Source: a virus. Taken from it: a stretch of DNA of 33,046 nt. The stretch lies in IMG/VR virus record IMGVR_UViG_3300043398_000271, positions 1 through 33,046 of that record. The stretch is one strand, 5' to 3'. Below the pieces are notes generated by a model. That model saw nothing but the letters and a program-made list of their open reading frames with translations. It made no database searches and was not told where the DNA came from. The position numbers were made by a program, and so were the translations under genes. The first letter of the stretch is position 1. Each line of letters starts with the position of its first letter. Positions 15,716-22,676 of the stretch are shown here, one piece after another.

Positions 15716-16879
15716 TCAGGGGGTAGCGATCGCGCTCGTGACGGTGGTCGTTCCGGTCTCGAAAACCGCGATCTGTCGGGTCGTGATCGCCACGTCCGTG
15801 AAGGCTCCGGCCCCGAGGTTGACCGTCGAGACGCGGAGCACGCCTGGAACGGACTGTGCGGCGGCGACAACCGCAGACCAGGACGCGTCGAGCCCGGGGC
15901 GCACGCGCGAGAGGGCTGCGATCGCCTCCTTGACCGCGTCGTCGCCGGCGTACCCGGAGGCGGATCGGGTGAGAGTGATCGAGACCGTGATCGGGACGTC
16001 GGACGGGCGCGTGAAAGAGATCGAGTGCGCGATCCCCTCGACGTCGTACACGGTTCGGGTCGTGTTTCCGTAGGTTCCGATCCCCGCCGCGACGCTCGAG
16101 AAGATCGACGCCGCGACCGCGTCGTTGTCCGCCGCTGTCGGGCTCGCGGGCCCGTAGACGATCGCCTCGACCGAATGCGGGGGGATGCTGTCCACAGTCG
16201 CGTCGGTCGCGTTCGCCACGATCTGCACGGTCTCGATCGCCGCGATCGATCGCGTGAGATCCGCCGCGATCCCGTTCACGGACGCGGAGCCTGGCGAGGC
16301 GACCTCTTCCGCGCGCCGGATCCGGAGCGCCGCTTCGGTCTCGATCGCGGAGCCGGGGGTTGCGTCCGGATGCGATACGATCGCGTTGAACCCCGCGGAG
16401 GCGACGAGGACGAGTGTATCCGCGTTCGCGACGATCGGGCCGGTCTCCTCCGCGTCGAAGATCACCTCGTCGGCGCCTCCGCCGGCGGACACGACCTCTT
16501 CCGCGTTGGTGAAGCGATCCTCCGGACGCCCGGCGGGGTAGCAGGCGAGCGAACCCGCCGCGTAGGTTCCCGTGTCGAGGTCGCACGTCACGACGACGCG
16601 CGAAGCCGTCGCCGGCTCCCGGTAGGTCCCCGTCAGGGCGCAGAGGCGGAGGAGCGCGTCCCCGGTCGCCGTGTCCGGATCGATGCCCGCGAAAAGCGCC
16701 GCAAGGGCCTCTTCGAGGAGCCGGAGCCGGCGCGCGACAATCCGATTGATTTGGCCGATCGGGCTGGACGTCGAAAGGTCGAGACCGGCGTCGATCTCCG
16801 CGATCTCCGCCGCCTCGATCTCCGCGAGGATCTCCGCCTGCGTAGAGATCGCGAGTCCGCTTGCGTCGAAGGTCGCCAC
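15716..16879 (-). CDS. Baseplate assembly protein J-like
   Basis: This encodes 387 aa from GTG 16879. The N-terminus has Q-A-E-I-L-A-E-I-E-A-A-E and S-S-P-I-G-Q-I-N-R-I-V-A, then T-G-D-A-L-L-R-L-C-A-L-T-G-T-Y-R, the standard start of the baseplate J family. The middle has an A-G-S-L motif after a strand and V-I-F-D-A-E-E-T-G-P-I-V-A-N-A. It also has I-R-R-A-E-E-V-A-S-P-G-S-A, all typical of Mu/P2-type J proteins. J forms the wedge periphery of contractile baseplates. A GCTACCCT element lies 7 bases before the start, and no Shine-Dalgarno is evident. A divergent + strand gene starts 19 bases away. Confidence 0.88.
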   Translation of the reverse strand: MATFDASGLAISTQAEILAEIEAAEIAEIDAGLDLSTSSPIGQINRIVARRLRLLEEALAALFAGIDPDTATGDALLRLCALTGTYREPATASRVVVTCDLDTGTYAAGSLACYPAGRPEDRFTNAEEVVSAGGGADEVIFDAEETGPIVANADTLVLVASAGFNAIVSHPDATPGSAIETEAALRIRRAEEVASPGSASVNGIAADLTRSIAAIETVQIVANATDATVDSIPPHSVEAIVYGPASPTAADNDAVAASIFSSVAAGIGTYGNTTRTVYDVEGIAHSISFTRPSDVPITVSITLTRSASGYAGDDAVKEAIAALSRVRPGLDASWSAVVAAAQSVPGVLRVSTVNLGAGAFTDVAITTRQIAVFETGTTTVTSAIATP

Positions 16880-16889
16880 GCGCTACAGG
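16861..16889 (+). promoter_or_regulatory. Possible moron promoter before 16898
   Basis: TTGCGT (16861-16866), a 17-base spacer and TACAGG (16884-16889) lie 8 bases before the ATG. The -35 matches consensus at only three positions, so this is the weakest of the + strand promoters. The -10 overlaps the opposite-strand element for the J gene. Confidence 0.35.
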
Positions 16890-16894
16890 GTAGC
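16887..16894 (-). promoter_or_regulatory. GCTACCCT element, 7 nt before the J gene GTG
   Basis: This is an extended -10-like element (TGC-TACCCT) read on the - strand. The predicted transcription start would fall at or next to the start codon, giving a leaderless mRNA. Confidence 0.45.
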
Positions 16895-16897
16895 ACG

Positions 16898-17557
16898 ATG
16901 ACGATCACGCTCCGGAGCCTGCGCGCGGCCCTGAATGCGGCCGATCCCTACGAAAAACACCCGCACGCGCGAGTCGCGAAGGCCCGGGATGGGCTCGCTC
17001 GGGCCGAGGTGTCCGGCGGGGATCTGAGATACTGGGGCGAGCGCATTGCCTCCGCGGAGCGAAAGGCGATCGGCATCCAGGCCGGGCGCGTCCTGGCCTG
17101 GGCCCTGCTCGAGGGGGGCATGGGCGAGATCGCCGCGCTTTTCGACACGGACGCCGCGACGATGGTCCGGAAGATCGAGGGCCTCGAATACGCGGAAGGC
17201 GCCGACGAGGCGGAGGTCCAGCGCACGATCCTCGCCGCGCTTCTCGCGTCGGTCGAGAAACGGCTCGAGGCGTCGACCCCCGCGCCTCCGACGATCGGGG
17301 ACGCGCTGATCGTCGCGCGCGCGTTCCTCGAGGCTCCAGGTGTCGAGACGCTCCGGATCCTGGCGGAGACCGCGCACGCCGCTGGAGCGCCCGGCGCCGC
17401 GTGGGGCCGGATCCGGGATCTGCTCACGCGGATCCCCCGGAAGTCCGGGCCCGTCCTCGTGAGCATCCCGCCGAGCGCGATCGAGATCGCCTGGCCCGGG
17501 GCCCGCTACCGCTTCGGGGCGGGACATCGGGACGACACCCTAGGGATCGGCGCCTAG
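16898..17557 (+). CDS. Moron-like + strand gene, unknown function
   Basis: This encodes 219 aa from ATG 16898, on the strand opposite to the surrounding late genes. The protein is mostly helical and Ala/Glu-rich. Segments include L-R-A-A-L-N-A-A-D-P-Y, A-L-L-E-G-G-M-G-E-I-A-A-L-F and V-E-K-R-L-E-A-S. A Gly/Pro linker then leads to a beta-strand tail V-L-V-S-I-P-P-S-A-I-E-I-A-W. No catalytic motif or membrane segment was seen. It begins 19 bases from the divergent J gene and ends by sharing CTAG with the gp25-like gene. It is probably an accessory cargo gene, perhaps expressed in a prophage. Confidence 0.6.
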   Translation: MTITLRSLRAALNAADPYEKHPHARVAKARDGLARAEVSGGDLRYWGERIASAERKAIGIQAGRVLAWALLEGGMGEIAALFDTDAATMVRKIEGLEYAEGADEAEVQRTILAALLASVEKRLEASTPAPPTIGDALIVARAFLEAPGVETLRILAETAHAAGAPGAAWGRIRDLLTRIPRKSGPVLVSIPPSAIEIAWPGARYRFGAGHRDDTLGIGA

Positions 17558-17937
17558 GCCGCCGGGATTGTCAGGGGAGGGAAGTCCGACGACGAGATCC
17601 GCCGGCCTGTGTTCGTGCGGGCCTCCCAGGTGATCGTCCCGGTGCGCGTCGTCCGGTCGATCTCTACCTCGACCAGAGGCACGTCGACGACTGCGGGCAC
17701 CGACGCGATCGCCGCACGGATAATCGCGCGGACGCGTCCGACGTCGCCGCCCTTGACGAGGATCTCCTGATACCACGGAATCCCCTCCGTCTGATCCGTG
17801 AACGACTCGGACCGAAAGAAGAGGAGCCGCGTCCGGATCTCCTGCGCTGTCGCTTCGTCGCCGTCGATGGTCTCGAGCCTCCCAGCCGCGTCGAGCGCCA
17901 AGTCATGGGTCAGAGGATCGAGCTTGACTCCGCGCAT
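17554..17937 (-). CDS. Baseplate wedge protein, gp25/DUF2634-like
   Basis: This encodes 127 aa from ATG 17937, two bases after the spike gene. The pattern is D-L-A-L-D-A-A-G-R-L-E-T-I-D-G-D-E-A-T-A-Q-E-I. F-R-S-E-S-F-T-D-Q-T-E-G-I-P-W-Y-Q-E-I-L and a final set of strands follow (V-V-D-V-P-L-V-E-V-E-I-D). This matches gp25-type wedge proteins of small contractile tails (XkdS, DUF2634). It connects the hub and sheath with the J wedge. The stop shares CTAG with the convergent + strand gene. Confidence 0.85.
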   Translation of the reverse strand: MRGVKLDPLTHDLALDAAGRLETIDGDEATAQEIRTRLLFFRSESFTDQTEGIPWYQEILVKGGDVGRVRAIIRAAIASVPAVVDVPLVEVEIDRTTRTGTITWEARTNTGRRISSSDFPPLTIPAA

Positions 17938-17939
17938 TG

Positions 17940-18593
17940 CTAGGTACCCTTCGTGATCGTCGTCGCGATCGGGTTCGTCCCGAGTGTCGTTGCGTAGACA
18001 TAGCCGGGCGTCGTGCTCGTCGCGGTCGCGAGTGTGGCGATCGCCGTGGAGATCGCCGCGAGGTGCGCCTTGACGTCGTCCGCTTCCGCCAGCGCGAGCC
18101 CGCCCCCGGCGCGGACCTCGGAGCCCGTGATCTTGATCTCCGGCCCGCCATCCTTTCCGACGACGAGCCCGTCCGTGGGCGCGCTCGAGATCCTCCCGCC
18201 GCGGAACCCGAGCCCGGGGATCGCGATCGCGCCGTCGATCCCGTGTCGCGTCGGGAGCGCCGGATCCGCCGCGTCGCCGGAGTCGAGCCAGCGGTCGATC
18301 GATGCCTCCGGGAAGATCACCAGGACGCCATCCCCGGCCGCGAGGGGGGCATGGAGCCGGTACCCTCCGCCACGGGGCCAGACTACGGGGACCGCGACGA
18401 GGACGGGGAGATCCTCAGCGGTGTCTTCGTCGGTGTCCTCGTCCGCCGCCGGAACGACGCGCCGAGCCCCGAGGGTCACGTCCGCGGTTTGCGTCGCCGC
18501 GTCGTACGACCGGACGCGCCCGGGAAGCGCCGTATGGACGTCGAGTAGGGCCGCGTCGATCGTGCGGCGGAGGACGTCGGGTTGACGGGTCAC
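17940..18593 (-). CDS. Gp138-type baseplate spike protein
   Basis: This encodes 217 aa from GTG 18593. The N-terminal part has helices R-R-T-I-D-A-A-L-L-D-V-H-T-A-L-P-G-R-V and D-A-A-T-Q-T-A-D-V. An OB-fold-like region follows (L-V-A-V-P-V-V-W-P; L-A-A-G-D-G-V-L-V-I-F). This is the layout of the Gp138 N-terminal/gpV spike family. The C-terminus is Gly-rich and likely forms the beta-helical needle (G-G-P-E-I-K-I-T-G-S-E-V-R-A-G-G). It caps the tail tube tip below the hub. GCTATACT lies 9 bases upstream, without a Shine-Dalgarno. Confidence 0.8.
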   Translation of the reverse strand: MTRQPDVLRRTIDAALLDVHTALPGRVRSYDAATQTADVTLGARRVVPAADEDTDEDTAEDLPVLVAVPVVWPRGGGYRLHAPLAAGDGVLVIFPEASIDRWLDSGDAADPALPTRHGIDGAIAIPGLGFRGGRISSAPTDGLVVGKDGGPEIKITGSEVRAGGGLALAEADDVKAHLAAISTAIATLATATSTTPGYVYATTLGTNPIATTITKGT

Positions 18594-18610
18594 GGCCGAG
18601 TGAGTATAGC
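18582..18610 (+). promoter_or_regulatory. Sigma70-like promoter before the 61-aa gene
   Basis: TTGACG (18582-18587), 17 bases, then TATAGC (18605-18610), which ends 6 bases before ATG 18617. The -35 lies in the first codons of the divergent spike gene. Confidence 0.65.
18603..18610 (-). promoter_or_regulatory. GCTATACT element, 9 nt before the spike GTG
   Basis: Read on the - strand this gives -10 TATACT, a near-consensus match. It overlaps the + strand -10 (TATAGC), so the site may be a bidirectional promoter core. Confidence 0.5.
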
Positions 18611-18616
18611 GCGGGG

Positions 18617-18802
18617 ATGTACGTCGACGATCGCGAACCCGAGGATCCGTGCCAAGACACCGGAGGTCCGTGCGATTGGATCCTGTGCTGCGATACCTGC
18701 GGCGTTCTCTACTGCGCCCGGTGCTGTCGAGAGCACGACGAGGATCGGCGTATGTGGGGCGACGAGATCGGCCCGGAGGAGCCCGCGCCTCCGGGCCGCT
18801 AG
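18617..18802 (+). CDS. Small Cys-rich zinc-ribbon-like moron protein
   Basis: This encodes 61 aa from ATG 18617, on the + strand inside the late operon. Eight cysteines lie within the first 37 residues, several paired or spaced as C-x-x-C (L-C-C-D-T-C; Y-C-A-R-C-C-R-E-H). They are followed by His and acidic residues, so Zn binding is likely. The C-terminus is acidic and Pro-rich. It has its own promoter, starts 24 bases from a divergent gene, and its TAG stop is shared with the convergent hub gene in CTAG. The family is not recognised. A small regulator or inhibitor role is possible. Confidence 0.7.
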   Translation: MYVDDREPEDPCQDTGGPCDWILCCDTCGVLYCARCCREHDEDRRMWGDEIGPEEPAPPGR

Positions 18803-19623
18803 AGCGGGCGCAGAGTAGCAACCGCGAACCAATCCTGCCCCGCAGTGTCGCCGGTCCACGTCACGGATCGGATCTCGAAATCCCCGACGACGTCCGCCGA
18901 CTCGATCCGGACGCGCCCGCCCGGATCCATCCCCGGACGGATCAGGGCCTTGACCGTGAGGGACGCGCGCCGCTCGTCCCACGTCGGGACCTCGAGGAGC
19001 CCGGTCTCGGGGGAGAGAAGCTCTCCGCGACCCTCGAGCGGGCGTCCGCGCCGGAGGACCTGGAGAGCCCCGTGCTGGACGGACCAGCGATACCCCGCGC
19101 CGGCCAGGACGTCGGACAGGACGCGCCGCGCCGGCGCGTGCGCGGCGTATCCGGAGGCGAAGGTCGACGCGCCGTTTCGGAGCCGGAGCGGGAGCGCGTC
19201 CCGTAGATTACCCTCCCCGACTCCGAGGGCCGCCGCAGCGTCGCGCGCGATCGTGTCGACCGACGTCCCCGGCGCGTAGGACCGCGAGAGGACCGCGCGA
19301 TCGAGGTACGCCCCGCCGCCGTCCCGGCCCGTGATCGTGAGGGTGCGAGAGTCGCCCTCGCGGCCCCCGCGCGCGTCCCGGATCGTTCCAGAGAAGAGGA
19401 GCGCTAGCGTCTCGCCGTGGCCTGCGGAGAGCCGGACCTGGGCCCCCGCGACCGCCGCCGCGCGCGTCGCAGGCGCGGGGTTGCGAACGACGATCGACGC
19501 GACTCCCGGAGCGCCGCGGGTCTTTCGCTCTACCGAGAACGACAGATCGAGCGCGGAGAGATCGCGGTTTCCGATCGTCAAGCGCCACGCGCGCGGAAAG
19601 AGTCGCACGGGGTAGTTTGACAC
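18799..19623 (-). CDS. Baseplate hub protein (gpD/gp27-like)
   Basis: This encodes 274 aa from GTG 19623; ATG 19653 is an alternative that would add 10 residues. The start V-S-N-Y-P-V-R-L-F-P-R-A-W-R-L-T-I fits hub proteins. The sequence has A-P-G-V-A-S-I-V-V-R-N-P-A-P, L-A-L-L-F-S-G-T-I-R-D-A-R and T-I-T-G-R-D-G-G-G-A-Y-L-D. A V-L-A-G-A-G-Y-R-W region is followed by L-L-E-V-P-T-W-D. These match the late-control gpD/hub family of small contractile tails. It forms the central hub that joins tube and spike. Its stop codon shares CTAG with the 61-aa gene. Confidence 0.75.
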   Translation of the reverse strand: MSNYPVRLFPRAWRLTIGNRDLSALDLSFSVERKTRGAPGVASIVVRNPAPATRAAAVAGAQVRLSAGHGETLALLFSGTIRDARGGREGDSRTLTITGRDGGGAYLDRAVLSRSYAPGTSVDTIARDAAAALGVGEGNLRDALPLRLRNGASTFASGYAAHAPARRVLSDVLAGAGYRWSVQHGALQVLRRGRPLEGRGELLSPETGLLEVPTWDERRASLTVKALIRPGMDPGGRVRIESADVVGDFEIRSVTWTGDTAGQDWFAVATLRPL

Positions 19624-19644
19624 GGGGCCGCGGAGTGCTATCCC
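19617..19644 (+). promoter_or_regulatory. Sigma70-like promoter before the 98-aa moron gene
   Basis: TTGACA (19617-19622), a 16-base spacer and TATCCC (19639-19644) with an extended TGC. The -10 ends 7 bases before the ATG at 19652. This is one of the best promoter matches in the window. Confidence 0.7.
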
Positions 19645-19651
19645 ACGGAGC

Positions 19652-19948
19652 ATGACCGACAAAAAGAGTGAGTCCGCCGCCGAGAACGAGGCCCGAGCGG
19701 CTTACGACGCGACCCGCGTGCGCCTCGAGGCCTACATGGAAACGCTCGAGACACCCGCAGAAAAGGTGCGGGCGATCGACGAATTGCGCCGGTGCGGCGA
19801 GGCGTTCGCGGCCTGGGAGCGGGCGGAGATCGCAGCCGGCGTGCCGCCGGAGTCGCTCCGGCCCCTGAATGTGGCGTTCTGGCGCTGGGCCTTCGTGTGT
19901 CTCGGGGCGATTCGGGCCGGCGCGAGCATCCCACGGGACGATCTATGA
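19652..19948 (+). CDS. Moron-like helical protein, unknown
   Basis: This encodes 98 aa from ATG 19652. It is highly charged and helical (A-A-Y-D-A-T-R-V-R-L-E-A-Y; E-K-V-R-A-I-D-E-L-R-R-C). It has an aromatic patch V-A-F-W-R-W-A-F-V-C-L-G near the C-terminus that is amphipathic rather than a clear membrane span. It overlaps the next gene by ATGA, and both lie opposite to the late operon with their own promoter. The family is not recognised. It may act with the DNA-binding-like gene that follows. Confidence 0.65.
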   Translation: MTDKKSESAAENEARAAYDATRVRLEAYMETLETPAEKVRAIDELRRCGEAFAAWERAEIAAGVPPESLRPLNVAFWRWAFVCLGAIRAGASIPRDDL

Positions 19949-20247
19949 TCCCGACCCCGATCGCGCTCCCGGACGGGAGATCCTGGCCCTCCCTCCGCGC
20001 GCTGGCGCGAGAGGCGGGGATCTCCCCCGAGGGGATGCGCCGGCGCCTCCGGGCGGGCCGGGATCCGTTCGGACCGCGGAAGGTCTCGGGCGGGACGCGG
20101 AAGCGCTACACGGACCCCCAGGGGCGATCGTGGGCCTCGCTCCGCGCGATGGCGGACGCCTACGGGCTAGGCGTCGAAACGGTTCGACTCCGCCTCGCTA
20201 CGGGATCGAACCTCCGCGTTGCGCTGGCGCCGGTTAGGCGCTCGTGA
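19945..20247 (+). CDS. Protein with two NUMOD1/HTH-like repeats
   Basis: This encodes 100 aa from ATG 19945, coupled to the gene before it. Two similar units are visible: D-G-R-S-W-P-S-L-R-A-L-A-R-E-A-G-I-S ... R-R-R-L-R-A-G, and Q-G-R-S-W-A-S-L-R-A-M-A-D-A-Y-G-L-G ... R-L-R-L-A-T-G. Each resembles the NUMOD1 or HTH-type DNA-binding motif found in homing-endonuclease accessory domains and phage regulators. There is no nuclease domain. It could be a stand-alone DNA-binding regulator of the adjacent genes. Its 3' end overlaps the convergent plug gene by 14 bases. Confidence 0.7.
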   Translation: MIPTPIALPDGRSWPSLRALAREAGISPEGMRRRLRAGRDPFGPRKVSGGTRKRYTDPQGRSWASLRAMADAYGLGVETVRLRLATGSNLRVALAPVRRS

Positions 20248-20566
20248 GGTAGACCAGCGCGTGTCCGTCCGGGCGCCCGAGCGTCTCGAGGTCCGGCTCG
20301 CGATCGAGCCCGGCGAGGTCGATGCACGCGAGGACGCCCGGCGGGACGTCGTCCCGGTGCCGGTGCTGTCGGAGAAGGTCCGCGCGCGTCGCGAGGATGC
20401 GCGATCCCCAGACCGCGGATCCGCCGTCGAGCGCGAACGAGATCGACCAACGACGAATCCGCCCGAGCCAATCGAGATCGACGAGGTAGCGCCGGCCCTC
20501 GAGGATGACCGAGAAGCGCTGGGCCGCGACGCCTACGCGCACGGGGAGCGTGAGGATCTCCGTCAT
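20234..20566 (-). CDS. Baseplate plug protein (Pam3 gp18-like)
   Basis: This encodes 110 aa from ATG 20566, overlapping the previous stop (ATGA). It has I-L-T-L-P-V-R-V-G-V-A-A-Q-R-F-S-V-I-L-E-G and Y-L-V-D-L-D-W-L-G-R-I-R-R-W. L-A-C-I-D-L-A-G-L-D-R-E-P and L-G-R-P-D-G-H-A-L-V-Y-L follow. This fits the baseplate plug family (Pam3 gp18, DUF6983), which plugs the tube at the hub of small contractile tails. Position between the Dit-like and hub genes agrees with that role. Confidence 0.78.
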   Translation of the reverse strand: MTEILTLPVRVGVAAQRFSVILEGRRYLVDLDWLGRIRRWSISFALDGGSAVWGSRILATRADLLRQHRHRDDVPPGVLACIDLAGLDREPDLETLGRPDGHALVYLTSA

Positions 20567-21231
20567 AGACCGAGGTACTCCCGGGCCCCTGAAATGCCCT
20601 GCGCCAGAACCGACTCCGGCACCGCCTCGCTCTCCGCGGTCGCCTGCGTCCCCGCGCTCGCGCGGTCCTGACCCCGAGGCTCGCGCGGGCGCGGGACGTC
20701 GACGCGGAGCGCCTCCGCGATCCGGACCTGGCGAGCCTCGATCGTGAAGCGGAGGGAGTCCCCGTCTTCGCTCGAGCGCGGCGCGGAGACGGAGACGATC
20801 TGGCAGGCTTCGTACGTGCGAACGCGCGTGGAGATCGTCACCGTGATCGCCGTCGTCGCGAGGAGATCGAGCGTGTCGAGCGCGTCCGCCATGCGATCGA
20901 AACGCGCCGTGAAAACGCGGACCGTCGCGCCCGCGGTCTCGCTCTTTCGCTCCGCGAAATCGACCGGGGAGGGGCCGAATCCGGACAGAGGCGGAGTCCC
21001 GATCGGGGTGTTCGTTACGACCGCCTCGATCATGATCTTGCGTTGGTTCGGGCGCTTGTGATCCGAGATCGGCGCTCCGCTCTCGACCGCGTGCTCCGTG
21101 AGCGTCGATCCGGTCTCGTGCGTCTCGGACGTGACCGCGTCGAAGGCGAGGACGTGCTCCACCGACGTGGTCGTGATCTCCTCGCCCGCCGCGGTCTCCT
21201 CCGCGCTGTTCCACGAGATCGCGAGTGTCAT
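20563..21231 (-). CDS. Baseplate distal-tail (Dit-like) protein
   Basis: This encodes 222 aa from ATG 21231, coupled to the tape measure (ATGA). It is beta-rich, with T-S-E-T-H-E-T-G-S-T-L-T-E-H-A-V-E-S-G-A-P-I-S-D-H and I-M-I-E-A-V-V-T-N-T-P-I-G. V-T-I-S-T-R-V-R-T-Y-E and L-R-F-T-I-E-A-R-Q-V-R-I follow. The motif of a strand followed by A-P-I-S-D-H-x-x is typical of the DUF6046/Dit-like protein next to the tape measure in Mu-like and Pam3-like tails. The C-terminus is a Gln/Ala/Ser-rich tail. Confidence 0.7.
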   Translation of the reverse strand: MTLAISWNSAEETAAGEEITTTSVEHVLAFDAVTSETHETGSTLTEHAVESGAPISDHKRPNQRKIMIEAVVTNTPIGTPPLSGFGPSPVDFAERKSETAGATVRVFTARFDRMADALDTLDLLATTAITVTISTRVRTYEACQIVSVSAPRSSEDGDSLRFTIEARQVRIAEALRVDVPRPREPRGQDRASAGTQATAESEAVPESVLAQGISGAREYLGL

Positions 21232-22661
21232 TCGACCGCCCCGCGCGCCAGGGTGTCGAGCGAGTCCGAGGCCTGACGGTCAAGCTCCGCGCGTACCGCC
21301 GTCTGCACCACGCGCGTCGCCTGGGCCTCCGTGAGCCCGGACGCGTCGATCCGCTGGATCGTCACGGACCGATCGATCGTCGTGGTCGTCGGGGCGCTCG
21401 AGCGCCCACCCTGCGCGGGGACGAGAGACGCGAGGCGCGCCTGCACGATCGCCGCGCGTTGCTCGGGGGTCTGCGAGAAGGCGAGATCCCCCGTCTGCCA
21501 CAGGTCGCGCTCGACGTCCCCTGCCGCGGTCCGCGTAGGTCCGCTCCGATCGAGTCCGCGCGTTGCCTGGCGAACCTCTCCGCCCGCGGTCGTTCCGCCC
21601 TCCGCGGTCTCCCCGAGCCCGAAGGTGTCGCGCCAGAATTCGCCTGCCTCGCGGAGGTGCCGCGTCAGGCGCTCCCAACCCTCGGTCATCGCTTCGACGA
21701 ATTCGATCTGCGTCCCGTCGCCGGCGAGGAGATCCATGGTGTCGCCGATCACGGAGTGCCCGCCGCGAAAGAGGACGATCAGATCGTCGACGATCAGGGC
21801 GACCGCGATCAGAGGGAGAAGGGCTCGAGCGGCGCCCAGCGCGAGCGGGCCCCACGTTGCCGCGGTCGAGACCGCAAGCTGGGCCGACGCAACTCCGAGG
21901 GCGACGAGGACGCCCTCGAGGATGTTGCTATTCGCGGTCATCGCCTGGATCCCGCGCGACGCCCATTCGAGCGCCGGTAGGAGCAAGGTCGCGAGGCGCG
22001 ATCGGAACGACAACGAGATCACGTCGAGCCGCACCCACGCGTCGGCCAGATCTGCGGACGCTTGGACCGCCTCTTCCGACATCCCGCCCCCGAGGGCGGA
22101 AAGCTCCGCGCGAACTTCGGCGATCCCCGCGCTGCCCCGAGAGAATAGGGGCCCGAGGCGTGCGCCGGAGCGACCGAGAAGGTCTACTAGGACCCCGGTC
22201 CGTTCCGTATCGGAGCCGATCGCGGCGATGGGGTCGGCCAGTTCGGAGAGGACGTCGGAGGCGTTCCGTAGATCCCCGTTCGCGTCTCGGATGTCGACCC
22301 CGAGCCTGCGGAACACCGCCGCTCCGGCCCCGCCCTGCGCCATGCGGTTCTGAAGCCGCGCGAACGATGACGTGAACTCCCCGACCTCTGCGCCGGAGAG
22401 CCGCGCGACGTGCTGCCACTCCTGTAGCTCACGCGCCGAGATCCCGAGCATCGCGCTCGTGTCGTCCAGCGCGTCGCCCAGCGCCACGGTCTCCCGGATG
22501 AAGTCCCGGGCTTGCTGGTAGGCAAAAGCGCTCGTGACCGTTCGGGCCATCCCGCGGAGTGAGTCGATCACCGACTCGACCTGAGCGTTCCCGCGCACGA
22601 GGGCTCCCTCGCGATCGAAGTCGATCCCGAAGCTGGCGAAGACTTCGCGAAGCGCCGTCAC
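21228..22661 (-). CDS. Tail tape measure protein
   Basis: This encodes 477 aa from GTG 22661. The first 150 residues are helical with repeats of aromatic and charged residues (S-F-G-I-D-F-D-R-E-G-A-L-V). A segment A-M-L-G-I-S-A-R-E-L-Q-E-W-Q is typical of tape measures. A hydrophobic stretch (about residues 255-305) may contact the membrane at genome injection. It is short for a tape measure, so the tail should be short. It begins 10 bases after the stop of the frameshifted chaperone product, and the coupled gene after it is the Dit-like protein. GCTAGACT lies 7 bases upstream of the GTG, and no Shine-Dalgarno is present. Confidence 0.85.
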   Translation of the reverse strand: MTALREVFASFGIDFDREGALVRGNAQVESVIDSLRGMARTVTSAFAYQQARDFIRETVALGDALDDTSAMLGISARELQEWQHVARLSGAEVGEFTSSFARLQNRMAQGGAGAAVFRRLGVDIRDANGDLRNASDVLSELADPIAAIGSDTERTGVLVDLLGRSGARLGPLFSRGSAGIAEVRAELSALGGGMSEEAVQASADLADAWVRLDVISLSFRSRLATLLLPALEWASRGIQAMTANSNILEGVLVALGVASAQLAVSTAATWGPLALGAARALLPLIAVALIVDDLIVLFRGGHSVIGDTMDLLAGDGTQIEFVEAMTEGWERLTRHLREAGEFWRDTFGLGETAEGGTTAGGEVRQATRGLDRSGPTRTAAGDVERDLWQTGDLAFSQTPEQRAAIVQARLASLVPAQGGRSSAPTTTTIDRSVTIQRIDASGLTEAQATRVVQTAVRAELDRQASDSLDTLARGAVE

Positions 22662-22668
22662 GGAGGAC

Positions 22669-22676
22669 AGTCTAGC
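22669..22676 (-). promoter_or_regulatory. GCTAGACT element, 7 nt before the tape measure GTG
   Basis: The element contains the TAG stop of the frameshifted chaperone. It matches the leaderless-type -10 pattern (TAGACT). Confidence 0.4.

Noticed and set aside
16025-16897. 5' part of the + strand ORF before 16898
   Set aside because: It is antisense to baseplate J. ATG 16898 matches the promoter position and composition change.
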